Of a stretch of 64,000 bases of DNA, positions 8,831 through 17,214 are shown in pieces. The DNA is from Acidobacteriota bacterium. GTDB lineage: Bacteria > Acidobacteriota > Terriglobia > Terriglobales > Acidobacteriaceae. Made by a program: the position numbers and the translations under genes. Location: positions 188,167-252,166 of the forward strand of contig JAJXZT010000064.1 in the NCBI GenBank assembly GCA_021779935.1, given 5' to 3'. Each line of letters begins with the position of its first letter. The stretch's first letter is position 1. The notes beneath the pieces are model-generated. The model saw nothing but the letters and a program-made list of their open reading frames with translations, was not told the origin of the DNA and did no database searches.

Positions 8831-8934
8831 ACACGAGGTGCGGGAGGGCCGAGATTCGACACATGTAAATGCAGGTCCGAAGGTGGCGGCATGAAAGAGC
8901 TAGAAAATAATGGATGCAAAATCCGAATGATGGG

Positions 8935-9062
8935 GTAGAATCTCGCGATCAAGAGGCGAGGCCGCCGGCTGCGGGCAGGCATCCGGCGGCCCCCATGCGT
9001 CCCCGCCGGATCGCTATACGGCGGGGACTTGCATTTCCAGCCGTTTTGGGGCGACTGGAACT
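8935..9062. ncRNA. Candidate structured RNA or compound terminator: three adjacent hairpins
   Basis: Between convergent genes: a stem GGCCGCCGG/CCGGCGGCC (about 8958-8994), then an ATGC-GTCCCCGCCG / CGGCGGGGAC-TT-GCAT stem (about 8996-9035), then CCAG-CG/CG-CTGG (about 9038-9060). No T-run follows the GC-rich stems, which is unusual for a simple terminator. I do not recognise a known RNA family. It is called a candidate only because of the density of pairing. Confidence 0.3.
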
Positions 9063-9070
9063 GACAGGAC

Positions 9071-9901
9071 TCAGTAAGAACTACCGTTGTCCTCGGGCAG
9101 AAGGCTGGTCGCCTTACTGAGCGGCTTCCCGTCAGAATCGTGCTGAACGTTAATATTCCCGTTCACAGTTGAGATGTTGATGCGTCCGCCACCATTACCG
9201 AGGCGGCCGTGCATTTTGCTGCCCGGGCCGTAGCGAGGTTTGTGCACCGGGAGCGAGAAACTGTTGGTGATGTTGCCGTGGATGGTGGACGCCGTGATCT
9301 CGCCATTCGCATCGGACGGCAAAGTAAGGTTGACGTTCCCGTTCACGCAGTCCAAGGCGCTGCGATCCCCGAGACGCGAAACCTTCGCCTCGACGGCGCC
9401 GTTGACACTCTTCAGCGATAGCTCTCCGGCAGCACCGTTCACACGAATAGCACCATTGACGGTTTCAATGCGCATGGAGGAGTGGACCCCCTCGATGACG
9501 ACGTTGCCGTTGACCATCTCGACGCGGTCAATGCGGGCGTTTCGAGGCACGGTCAAGGTGTAATTGACTTCCAGTTTGCCGTGGGTGGAGCCGTGCGGGT
9601 AGCGGGTGTGAATATCGATTGCACCACTGCCGGCGGTGACATCGATACGGAGTTCCGCGAGCCGGCCGCGATCGGAAGCGATCTTGACGGCATCGACCCG
9701 CACTTCATTGCGGTCCCAGGCGGTGATCGTCAGGGAACCGTTCACGTTTTGCAGACTGATGCTGCCATCGGCCTTCAGGGGATAAGTCTTGTGGAACTCC
9801 TCGCGGGCATCCTGTGCGTTGGCCGCGAGGGCTAGGACAAGGACAATGGCGGCGCTGACGAAAATTGTGCGAATTGGATAAATGCGTTTGAGGTGGATCA
9901 T
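9071..9901 (-). CDS. Exported DUF4097-type beta-repeat protein
   Basis: 276 residues with an N-terminal signal peptide (cleavage likely after ALAANA near residue 29). The rest is a repetitive beta pattern in which VNG recurs about every 15-20 residues (LQNVNGSL, VEMVNGNV, ETVNGAI, KSVNGAV, DCVNGNV, STVNGNI), characteristic of DUF4097/adhesin-like beta-solenoids. Family function is unclear; many members sit beside envelope-stress or membrane genes. The glycosyltransferase gene is upstream on the same strand. Confidence 0.8.
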   Translation of the reverse strand: MIHLKRIYPIRTIFVSAAIVLVLALAANAQDAREEFHKTYPLKADGSISLQNVNGSLTITAWDRNEVRVDAVKIASDRGRLAELRIDVTAGSGAIDIHTRYPHGSTHGKLEVNYTLTVPRNARIDRVEMVNGNVVIEGVHSSMRIETVNGAIRVNGAAGELSLKSVNGAVEAKVSRLGDRSALDCVNGNVNLTLPSDANGEITASTIHGNITNSFSLPVHKPRYGPGSKMHGRLGNGGGRINISTVNGNINVQHDSDGKPLSKATSLLPEDNGSSY

Positions 9902-10021
9902 GCCATGCTCTCTCTGCTCGGCTTAGACGGAGCAAAATAGTTTTGGTGAGTCGGAATTTTCGGGGTAAACGGAATTTCCGCGGCAAGGGAACGGAAGCGG
10001 GAAGTGGAAGGCAGGGAAGGA

Positions 10022-10888
10022 CTAGCTCCAGAAACGATAGCGGAAGAGATGCCAGACCGCCACGATTCCGTCCGACCAACTGATTTTCTTGCCTTCGGCA
10101 TAGGTTCGTCCGTGATAAGCAATCGGTACTTCGTATATACGTGCGCCAGCCCTGGCAAGTTTCACGGTAATTTCGGTTTCGAAGCTGAAGCGGTTGGAGC
10201 GGATTTGTATGCGGTCGAGGAGGTCGCGCCGGAAGACCTTATAACAGGCAGTGACGTCGTGGAGGGCGAGGTTGGTAAGAAGGTTGCAAAGCAGGGAAAA
10301 GACGCGGTTGAGGGTGTAACGGTAGAAGCGGGGTACACGGTGCGAGCCGGTATGGAAACGGTTGCCGAAAACGGCATCGGCATAACCGTCGAGGACGGGG
10401 CGGAGGAGAGCCGGATAGTCGGCGGGGTCGTACTCGAGGTCAGCATCCTGCATGAGAACGATGTCGCCGGTGGCCTGGGCGAGGGCGGTACGGACGGCGG
10501 CTCCTTTGCCGCAATTGCGCTCCTGGAAAATGAGCTTGATTGAAGTGCCCGGGGTGTCGAAGCGGCGAGTAAAGTCAGCTTCCTTGAGGATTTCGCGGGT
10601 GCCATCGGTGGAGCAGTCATCGACGATGATGACTTCGCGGGCAAGCGGCGAGACGTCCTGGCGTATGACGCACTCCAACAGCGTGAGGACAGTAGCACGC
10701 TCGTTATAGACCGGAACAATGATGCTCAACCGAGTTAAAACAAGAGGCTGCGGAGGAATCACTTCACTCGCCAGAGAGCGAGATTCGCGGGAAGTAACGA
10801 GCTGGATTTGCAAGGGCAACCTGTTTCCTCCGGCTATCGAGGCCGATGGACGGCGATCGATGGGCCTATGGTACAGGCAGGCAGTCAC
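10022..10888 (-). CDS. Family 2 glycosyltransferase, DPM1/polyprenyl-phosphate type
   Basis: Up to 288 residues; the GT-A core begins at about residue 54 (LSIIVPVYNER) and includes the nucleotide-sugar acidic motif QDADLEYDP and GFxTE-like SFETEITVKLAR. It resembles dolichol/undecaprenyl-phosphate glycosyltransferases that make lipid-linked sugars at the inner membrane face. No C-terminal membrane helices are visible. The first ~50 residues are poorly conserved in appearance, and internal GTG (10762) or TTG starts close to the core are plausible, so the true N-terminus is uncertain. Confidence 0.82.
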   Translation of the reverse strand: MTACLYHRPIDRRPSASIAGGNRLPLQIQLVTSRESRSLASEVIPPQPLVLTRLSIIVPVYNERATVLTLLECVIRQDVSPLAREVIIVDDCSTDGTREILKEADFTRRFDTPGTSIKLIFQERNCGKGAAVRTALAQATGDIVLMQDADLEYDPADYPALLRPVLDGYADAVFGNRFHTGSHRVPRFYRYTLNRVFSLLCNLLTNLALHDVTACYKVFRRDLLDRIQIRSNRFSFETEITVKLARAGARIYEVPIAYHGRTYAEGKKISWSDGIVAVWHLFRYRFWS

Positions 10889-11092
10889 TTTACAAAGAGT
10901 GCAATCGTGCTTGGACTCCCGTTATGCACGGGTGCAACCCGCTGATTCCGGGAGAGTTGGCAGGAAGCGCCGATTTGACGATGCAGGCAGGGCGGAAGGA
11001 CGGTAGGATAAGCGAAGTTAGTGTGACGACCATCACAGCCTGCCGGTTCGGGCATAGGCGAAACTACAAAGTCGTTGCCTCGAGGTCAAGGA

Positions 11093-11701
11093 ATGGGCTG
11101 GATAGAGAACCGCTTCGAAAAGAATTTCCTGGTCACCACCGTCGACTACGTATTCAACTGGGCGCGCAAGTCCGCGATCTGGCCGATGACTTTTGGCCTG
11201 GCGTGCTGCGCCATTGAGATGATCGCATCGTCGACGTCACGCTTCGATATCGCGCGCTTCGGATCGGAAGTATTCCGTCCAAGCCCGCGGCAGAGCGATC
11301 TGATGATCGTGGCGGGCACGGTGACGCTGAAGATGGCGCCGGTGGTAAAGCGCATCTATGACCAGATGCCGGACCCGAAGTGGGTGATTGCGATGGGTGC
11401 GTGCGCATCGGTGGGCGGACCGTTCAACACATACTCGGTGCTGCAGGGCGTCGATCGCATCGTTCCGGTGGATGTGTACGTGGTGGGATGCCCGCCGCGT
11501 CCGGAGAACCTCTTTTATTCATTGCTGAAGCTGCAGGACAAGATTGACCGTATGACGATTGCAAAGCGTCCGACGGAAGTGCGGTTGAACGAAGGCATGG
11601 TCGACGACTTCAAGCGGCAGGTGATGATCGCGCAGAAGTTGCAGGAAGGCGCGGGGAACATTATTCCTCCCCAGAGCCTCAACATCGGTCAGCCCAGATA
11701 A
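11093..11701 (+). CDS. nuoB: NADH-quinone oxidoreductase subunit B, stand-alone
   Basis: 202 residues from ATG 11093 ([12 protein letters not shown]), the usual NuoB start. All four ligands of the N2 [4Fe-4S] cluster are present: Cys38-Cys39 in LACCAIEM, Cys104 in GACASVGG and Cys133 in GCPPRPE. NuoB sits at the end of the electron chain in complex I, next to the quinone site. Its usual neighbours nuoA and nuoC-D are absent on both sides, so it is an isolated locus here. A terminator follows within 20 bases. A frame extends upstream to 11075, but the ATG at 11093 matches the family. Confidence 0.92.
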   Translation: MGWIENRFEKNFLVTTVDYVFNWARKSAIWPMTFGLACCAIEMIASSTSRFDIARFGSEVFRPSPRQSDLMIVAGTVTLKMAPVVKRIYDQMPDPKWVIAMGACASVGGPFNTYSVLQGVDRIVPVDVYVVGCPPRPENLFYSLLKLQDKIDRMTIAKRPTEVRLNEGMVDDFKRQVMIAQKLQEGAGNIIPPQSLNIGQPR

Positions 11702-11710
11702 ACGGCAGTG

Positions 11711-11749
11711 AGCCGCGGAGCACAGTCGTAGCGGCTGTGCTATTTTTTT
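11711..11749 (+). terminator. Terminator with a competing hairpin, between nuoB and the Rieske gene
   Basis: AGCACAG (11719-11725) pairs with CTGTGCT (11735-11741), followed by A and seven T's, a strong intrinsic terminator. A second pairing, AGCCGC (11711-11716) with GCGGCT (11731-11736), uses part of the same 3' arm and would exclude it. The Rieske start codon comes two bases after the T-run. Confidence 0.7.
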
Positions 11750-11751
11750 GC

Positions 11752-12072
11752 ATGGCAGAATTCAGAAAGATCGCGACCGTTGCCGATCTGCCGCCCGAGG
11801 GCGAGGCAAAGGAATTCGAATGCGAAGGCCGCACGGTATGCGTGGTCAACGCGAACGGAAAGTACTCGGCGATGGACAATGTGTGTCCCCATCGGGGCGG
11901 GCCACTCGGGCAGGGAGTCGTCGACGGAGACAAGCTGATCTGCCCGTGGCATGGCTGGTCGTTCAATGTACGAACGGGCGAGTCCGTGCAGCGCCCGTCG
12001 ACCGCGATTCCGATGTATGGACTCAAGATTGATGGCGACGATGTACTGATTGAAATCAAGCAGAAAGAATAA
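11752..12072 (+). CDS. Rieske [2Fe-2S] ferredoxin
   Basis: 106 residues with the Rieske cluster ligands Cys45-x-His47 (CPHRGG) and Cys64-x2-His67 (CPWHGW). It has no membrane anchor, so it is of the soluble Rieske-ferredoxin or nitrite-reductase-small-subunit type rather than the bc1 type. It probably donates electrons to an oxygenase or reductase not encoded nearby. No ribosome site is visible: the ATG falls immediately after the T-run of a terminator, so either the mRNA is leaderless or translation depends on upstream structure. A GTG at 11737 is in frame but lies inside the terminator stem. Confidence 0.85.
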   Translation: MAEFRKIATVADLPPEGEAKEFECEGRTVCVVNANGKYSAMDNVCPHRGGPLGQGVVDGDKLICPWHGWSFNVRTGESVQRPSTAIPMYGLKIDGDDVLIEIKQKE

Positions 12073-12201
12073 ACTTCGGCTCAATAAGGCCCTGCGTTAC
12101 GATAGTCCCTCCCCCGAAACGGCAATTCATTTGGCCGATTGTCACTGTTGTGTAATAGTCATCCATCTCTACCATAGGCTTTCCAGAACGAGCAAAGGCG
12201 C

Positions 12202-13086
12202 ATGGGATCCCTGTACAACCTGGAGAAGTATTCAAAAGTAAAGCTTCTAGCAATAGGAGCCGGGATACTTGTCCTTGTTGCGTGGCTTGACTGGATGAGC
12301 GGGCCGACGTATTCATTTGCAATCTTCTATCTTCTTCCGATCTATTTCGTGACATGGTACCTGGGTGCGGGCGCGGGGCTGGGGTTTTCGATTGCGTCGG
12401 TCCTGACCATGGTCGCGATCGACCTGCATAGCATTCCGCTTTCGATGTGGGACCGGATTCTGACGTGGGACCGGGCCGGGAAACTGGTTTTCTTCCTGGT
12501 GACGACATTGCTGCTTTCGCGGCTGCGCGAAGTGTACCGGCGAGAGCGGGACGCGTCGCGCATCGACCCACTGACGGGCATTGCGAACCGGAGGGCGTTC
12601 TTTGATTTCGCGGAGCGAGAACGCATCCGCGCGGCGCGCTACCTGCGGCCGATCACGATTGCCTATATAGATGTGGACGACTTCAAGCAGGTGAACGACC
12701 AGTGGGGACACGGCACCGGAGACGTGGTGCTGACAGAGATTGCGCAGACGCTCAAGCGCCACATTCGCGGAACGGACATTGTGGCGCGGATGGGTGGCGA
12801 TGAGTTTATATTGCTGCTGCCGGAAGCGGACAAGTCGTCCGCGCGCACCGCGATCCGCAAGGTGCACCAGCTATTGCTGGAACTGGTGAAGGAATTGAAC
12901 GTACCGATATCTTTCAGTATTGGAGCAGTAACGTTCCGCAGTTCGGTGGCCTCGGCAGACGAGATGGTGAGGGCCGCGGACAGCGCAATGTATTCCGCGA
13001 AGAACAATGGAAAAGACGGCATAGAGTTCCGGCTATATCCGGAGCTGCTGCCGCACGACAACCCGGAGTTGCCGTTTGAACAGTAA
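12202..13086 (+). CDS. Membrane-bound diguanylate cyclase (GGDEF)
   Basis: 294 residues: about four membrane segments in residues 12-105, a short linker, then a GGDEF domain (DPLTGIANRRAF near 122). The active-site motif GGDEF is at 198-202 and intact. A product-inhibition I-site RGTD (189-192) is placed exactly five residues before it, so the enzyme is expected to make cyclic di-GMP from two GTP and to be feedback-inhibited. No separate sensor domain other than the membrane segments is present. Monocistronic in appearance. Confidence 0.88.
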   Translation: MGSLYNLEKYSKVKLLAIGAGILVLVAWLDWMSGPTYSFAIFYLLPIYFVTWYLGAGAGLGFSIASVLTMVAIDLHSIPLSMWDRILTWDRAGKLVFFLVTTLLLSRLREVYRRERDASRIDPLTGIANRRAFFDFAERERIRAARYLRPITIAYIDVDDFKQVNDQWGHGTGDVVLTEIAQTLKRHIRGTDIVARMGGDEFILLLPEADKSSARTAIRKVHQLLLELVKELNVPISFSIGAVTFRSSVASADEMVRAADSAMYSAKNNGKDGIEFRLYPELLPHDNPELPFEQ

Positions 13087-13156
13087 GACGAGGATGGAAG
13101 AACGAGGCGATGGCCGCGGCTCCGGGCAGGGAGCGATTGCAGCCATCAGACACGCG

Positions 13157-14395
13157 CTAACCTAATACGCGCAGGAACCTCGACGGGGCGCCGTCGAAGC
13201 CAGGGAATACCTCCGGCAGATTGCGATTGCCGAGGTGGCGATAAACGGCTTCGCCAATGACCTGGCGGAAGTCGGTGGTGAGCGCGAGATCGCGTCCCTG
13301 GTAGAGCTGATCCTCCGCAAGGCCGGGCCACTGGCCGTAAACCTTACCGCCCTTAACCGGGCCTCCCATGACAAACATGACGTTGGCGTGGCCGTGATCG
13401 GTGCCGCGCGTGCCGTTTTCACGGACGGTGCGGCCGAACTCGCTCATGGTGACGACGACGGTGTCCGCCGCCAGCGGGCCGAGGTCGGTCCAGAAAGCGG
13501 CGAGCGAGCCACTGAAGTCGCGGAGAAGTGTGCCGAGTTGCCCTTCGGACGAGCCCTCGTTGACGTGGTTATCCCAGCCAAGAACATCGGTGAAGGCGAC
13601 CTGCACGCCGAGGTTGGCTTTCATCAGTTGCGCGGTCTGGCGCAGGGCATCGCCGAAACGGCCGTGCAGGTAGTCGACTCCGGCGGCAGGGCGATACTGC
13701 TGGGGATCGCTCGCCTTGAGCATCTTGACGGCTTCGAATGTCTCCTCGCCGGTGCCGTGGAGGACGGAGTCCACGGTGTGGTCGTACATGGCCTCGAAGG
13801 TCTGGGCGATGGGGCGGGCGGCGGGATTGCTGCCGCCGACGCCGAAAGCGTTGATATTGCTGACGGCAATGGCAGGAGCGGCGCCGGAGAGGATGCGCGG
13901 CAGCGACGGTCCGAGGGCGACGGCGCGGAAGGGCTGATGGTCGCCGCCCCGCTCGCTGCTGAGGGTGCGGTTGAGCCAGCCATCCTCGGTGCTCTTGACG
14001 CCGGGAGTGCCGCTCTCCATGTAGTCCTGCGCGTCGAAGTGGGAACGCGTGGGATCGGGTGAACCGGCGGCATGGACGATGGCGAGATGTCCTTCATCCC
14101 ATATCTGCTTGAGCGGGCGCAGCGACGGGTGCAGCCCAAAGTGGCCGTCGAGATCGATGACATCGGCGCGGGGAATGGCGATGCCGGGACGCATCTGGTA
14201 ATAGGTGCTCTCGCCATGAGGCACCACGATGTTGAGTCCGTCGGCGGCTCCGCGCTGGAAGATGACGACGAGGCGCTTGTTGCCCGGCAGAGTCTCAGAG
14301 GCCATGGCGGTGCGGGTAAGGAACGCGGGAAGCGCCGCGGTTCCGACGGCGGTCATGACGCCGCCCTTCAAAAAGACTCGTCTGGTAATCGACAT
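13157..14395 (-). CDS. DUF1501 protein with Tat signal
   Basis: 412 residues with a twin-arginine signal (TRRVFLKGG, then a hydrophobic stretch ending near Ala-x-Ala about residue 32) and the DUF1501 body: VVIFQRGAADGLN, the SHFDAQDYME motif and TVVVTMSEFGRT. DUF1501 proteins belong to the sulfatase/alkaline-phosphatase-like superfamily; their biochemical role is undefined. The gene sits directly downstream of a DUF1800 gene, nine bases apart, a pairing seen repeatedly in Planctomycetes, Acidobacteria and Bacteroidetes. Export would rely on a Tat system such as the one at 26372-27611. Confidence 0.9.
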   Translation of the reverse strand: MSITRRVFLKGGVMTAVGTAALPAFLTRTAMASETLPGNKRLVVIFQRGAADGLNIVVPHGESTYYQMRPGIAIPRADVIDLDGHFGLHPSLRPLKQIWDEGHLAIVHAAGSPDPTRSHFDAQDYMESGTPGVKSTEDGWLNRTLSSERGGDHQPFRAVALGPSLPRILSGAAPAIAVSNINAFGVGGSNPAARPIAQTFEAMYDHTVDSVLHGTGEETFEAVKMLKASDPQQYRPAAGVDYLHGRFGDALRQTAQLMKANLGVQVAFTDVLGWDNHVNEGSSEGQLGTLLRDFSGSLAAFWTDLGPLAADTVVVTMSEFGRTVRENGTRGTDHGHANVMFVMGGPVKGGKVYGQWPGLAEDQLYQGRDLALTTDFRQVIGEAVYRHLGNRNLPEVFPGFDGAPSRFLRVLG

Positions 14396-14404
14396 CGTGC
14401 ACTC

Positions 14405-16474
14405 CTAATGGCGCTGGAATTCCGGAGAACCAAGGATGAGGCCGGCGATTACGCCAAGGTTGGGCGGACGCGGCGGATCATCCAGCTTGCGGCCCGTAAC
14501 CATCGGGTCGGTGAGTCGCTTTTCAATAATGTCGTGCGTCTGTTTTGAGACGTTGCCGTCGAGCAGGACAGCCTCAAGACGGTCCTGCGCGGCGAGAGCG
14601 CTGGATGGAGGCGTGGGGCCGAGGAGATTCGCTTCCTGAATGCGAACGCCGGGCAGGCGATTGAGTCCGAGGGCGACGGAGAAATTCATGCGATCGAGCA
14701 GCGCGCCGGAGTTAACCCAGGGACGAGCCTTGGTGGAATAACCGTTGGGCGGCTGGCAGCCGTAGAGCGGTTCGCCCATGCGGTTGATGGTCTGGATGAG
14801 CGGCGCAGGGTTCTGTACGTTGGCGTCGGTGGCGCGGACGGCGGAGACGACGAACTCGAACGGCGTCTTGACCTTGACGCGATAGACGTCAGGATTCCAG
14901 AACTCGGGCGAATGGAACATCGTGCCGAGGACCTGGCGGATGTCGCCATCGGTGGAGAGCCAGGTTTTCGTCATGCGGTCGACGAGCGAGGGCGGAGGAT
15001 CGTCGGAGACGAAACGCTCAGCGAGCTCGGTGCAGATATGGCGCGCAGTTGCGGGCTGACGGGCGAGGAACGCAAGCGCCTTCTCGCCTTCCTTCTCGCC
15101 GTCGTCCTTGTAGACGTGGCCGAGGAAGAGCTCGGAGCCGGGCTCGTGCATGCGCGGATTGAAGACAAACGATCCGCCGCGCAGGGGCTGGGCAATGGTC
15201 CATCCGGTGAGGATGCGCGCGAGCTCGATGACATCCTGCTGGGTGTATCCGCCATTGACGCCGAGGGTGTGGAGCTCCATGACCTCGCGCGCGTAGTTTT
15301 CGTTGATGCCGCGAGGAGCCGCGTTCGGATTCTGCGGATTGCGCGCGTTGGGCCGGTTGCGAGGGAAGCGCGCCATCTGCGGGAAGAAAACCCCGCCCAT
15401 CCTGCGACGCCGGTAGGCCGCGCGATTGAAGTTGGGTCGCGGGTTGCGATGGAGTGCGACATCGGAGTCGGGGCCGACGCTCTGCCAGTTGTCGAGATAG
15501 AAAAGCATGGCCGGGCTCTTGGCGGTGGCCAGAAGGAGGTCCTTGAACTTGCCCAGCGCGTTGGGACGGATGACATCGCGCTCATAGGAGGTGACCATGT
15601 AACGGTCGAGCCCCTTGCCGATAAAGACATTGAAGTGATTGAACCAGAAGTCGGTCATCACTTCCTGCAACTGGCGATCGCTGTAAGCGGCGCGGAGAAG
15701 CTTACCGGCCATGGCCTCGCCATTTACCACGGCGATGGGGTTCTCGATGGCGAGGAGAGTTTCCTTTTGGCGCGGAGTGAGATCGGCGGTGAGCTGCTGG
15801 CGCTTGATGGGGTCGAGAGCGCGATAGAAGTCGCGGCGCTCAACGGGGTCCATCTGGATGAGAGCCGTCATGCGGCTGTCGGCGGGAAGCTGCTCCAACT
15901 GCTGCAATTTTGCGTAAGCGTCCTGGCGAATCTGGCGGCGCTGCTGCTTCTGCTCGGGCGTCATCTGGTCGAGCGGCATCTGCATGACATCGGCCGGTTG
16001 CGCCTGCGCGCCGTCCTGCTTCTTGCTTAACTGTGCCTGGTAACGCTGGAGCGATGCCTCGTAGACGGCGCGGCGATAGGGATCGCGTGGCATGGGAATG
16101 CGGCCATCGGCAATTGCCTTGAATAGCTGCGGCGGCGGAAAGTCGGCGATGAGTTGGCCGGTGCTCATTTGCAAGGTTCGATAGGGCGCGAGGCGGGCAT
16201 CGAGGGCGGAATTGTCAATGGTGGAGGGATGCAACTGCTGGTCGATCCATTTGTCGACACCCATGGCCATCACCTTCTCAACATCGCCGGGCCGCGGGCC
16301 GAAGGTGAGCCGGTTGAGCGCATGAATGGCGCGCTCGCGCTGATCCATGCGGGCGGCTTCCGCGGATTTCTTATTGTCGTGCCGGTGCTTGCGGTCGGCG
16401 GCGAGCAGTAGAGATGCGGAGACCGTGAGAGAAGCCGCGACAATAATCGCGGCAAACTTTGTATGTAACTTCAT
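14405..16474 (-). CDS. DUF1800 exported protein
   Basis: 689 residues from the ATG at 16474 (MKLHTKFAA), which gives a clear signal peptide ending near ASLLLAADR. An upstream open stretch to 16900 is Arg/Pro/Ser-rich repeat sequence and is not taken as coding. The DUF1800 body includes HALNRLTFGPRPGD, DFWFNHFNVF, NENYAREVMELHTLGV and GYTQQDV, all family signatures. A Gln/Lys-rich insert lies around residues 155-200. It forms an operon with the DUF1501 gene. The pair's function is unknown. Confidence 0.88.
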   Translation of the reverse strand: MKLHTKFAAIIVAASLTVSASLLLAADRKHRHDNKKSAEAARMDQRERAIHALNRLTFGPRPGDVEKVMAMGVDKWIDQQLHPSTIDNSALDARLAPYRTLQMSTGQLIADFPPPQLFKAIADGRIPMPRDPYRRAVYEASLQRYQAQLSKKQDGAQAQPADVMQMPLDQMTPEQKQQRRQIRQDAYAKLQQLEQLPADSRMTALIQMDPVERRDFYRALDPIKRQQLTADLTPRQKETLLAIENPIAVVNGEAMAGKLLRAAYSDRQLQEVMTDFWFNHFNVFIGKGLDRYMVTSYERDVIRPNALGKFKDLLLATAKSPAMLFYLDNWQSVGPDSDVALHRNPRPNFNRAAYRRRRMGGVFFPQMARFPRNRPNARNPQNPNAAPRGINENYAREVMELHTLGVNGGYTQQDVIELARILTGWTIAQPLRGGSFVFNPRMHEPGSELFLGHVYKDDGEKEGEKALAFLARQPATARHICTELAERFVSDDPPPSLVDRMTKTWLSTDGDIRQVLGTMFHSPEFWNPDVYRVKVKTPFEFVVSAVRATDANVQNPAPLIQTINRMGEPLYGCQPPNGYSTKARPWVNSGALLDRMNFSVALGLNRLPGVRIQEANLLGPTPPSSALAAQDRLEAVLLDGNVSKQTHDIIEKRLTDPMVTGRKLDDPPRPPNLGVIAGLILGSPEFQRH

Positions 16475-16597
16475 GCGGTACCCCACGAAAGACTTGCCTG
16501 ACTTGGGAGTATGAACCCATTGGTGTGGAAAAGTTTCAGAAATCGACGACGCGGAAGGACAGGTCCGGCGCGGGTTTACAGGGTGAGACGGGGGGAG

Positions 16598-16660
16598 AGC
16601 TGCTGAGCTACTAAGCTGCTGAAGCTGCTGAGCGAGAACAAAGGCAAAGGCAACTACACC
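16598..16660. repeat. GCTGCTGAG-type long repeat, copy 1
   Basis: AGCTGCTGAGCTACTAAGCT is followed by GCTGAAGCTGCTGAGC, then AACAAAGGCAAAGGCAACTA and CACC. The unit is repeated with few changes 150 bp downstream. Confidence 0.7.
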
Positions 16661-16748
16661 ACGCAAGGAAAACTTGGATGGGACACCCGGGCAAAGGCAA
16701 GAAGGTTTCGGAGGTGTCGGAAGTTTCGGAGGTTTCGAAAAGCGAGGA

Positions 16749-16812
16749 AGCTGCTGAGCGACTAAGCTGCTGAAGCTGCTGAGCAAACGCAGAAAACAAA
16801 AGCAACTACACC
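16749..16812. repeat. GCTGCTGAG-type long repeat, copy 2
   Basis: Direct repeat of 16598-16660: the same GCTGCTGAGC / GCTGAAGCTGCTGAGC core, an AACAAAAGC stretch, and the shared end CAACTACACC. Confidence 0.7.
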
Positions 16813-17214
16813 TGTGATCTTTCAATACGTTGTTCCCACGGGCGCGGCGCGGCTGGGGCTGCAAGACGACGCGTGCAGCGAGTAGTAACGCGTGTTTCAT
16901 ACGGTGGGTTTATGTCATCGCTCACTCATTGTTGTGAGGGGAATCACAGCCGATTTGTGCGCGTGGATTTGTAATGAAAACATGCTCTAACTGCTTGCAA
17001 CCCCGCTATTTGCTTCGTGAAGCGAGGCATTCGGCCGAAGGGTGGAAATGCGGGAGCAAGTGGAGCGAGACCTCTGGCCGGCCCGGGTGGAAGATGCGCC
17101 GGGAGTTCCCGAGAAGCCCTCCTGTAAACGTTGCGCGGACAGGGTTCGGGAACGGACGTGAAGGCGGAGGACGCAGCCAACGGAATTCCTTTGCACTGAG
17201 AGTGGATTCATACA

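Larger units (their letters stand above)
16475..17214. other. 740-bp spacer with repeats, upstream of nifJ
   Basis: Contains two long GCTGCTGAG-type repeats (16598-16660, 16749-16812). Between them lies a TCGGAGGTGTCGGAAGTTTC run near 16711. The right-hand 300 bases hold no convincing gene and presumably contain the nifJ promoter and leader; I do not recognise a riboswitch. Confidence 0.55.

Noticed and set aside
14912..16030. 372-codon open frame on the plus strand
   Set aside because: Antisense to the DUF1800 gene; composition is that of a mirror frame.
16598..16812. Possible CRISPR array
   Set aside because: Only two repeat copies, interior of the repeat is itself repetitive, spacing is 150 bp and no cas gene is present.
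16475..16900. N-terminal extension of the DUF1800 protein by 142 residues
   Set aside because: The extension is translated intergenic repeat (Ser/Pro/Leu-rich) and would bury the signal peptide that starts at 16474.
16900..17214. Riboswitch in the nifJ leader
   Set aside because: No conserved riboswitch core could be matched by eye; the leader has only ordinary hairpins.
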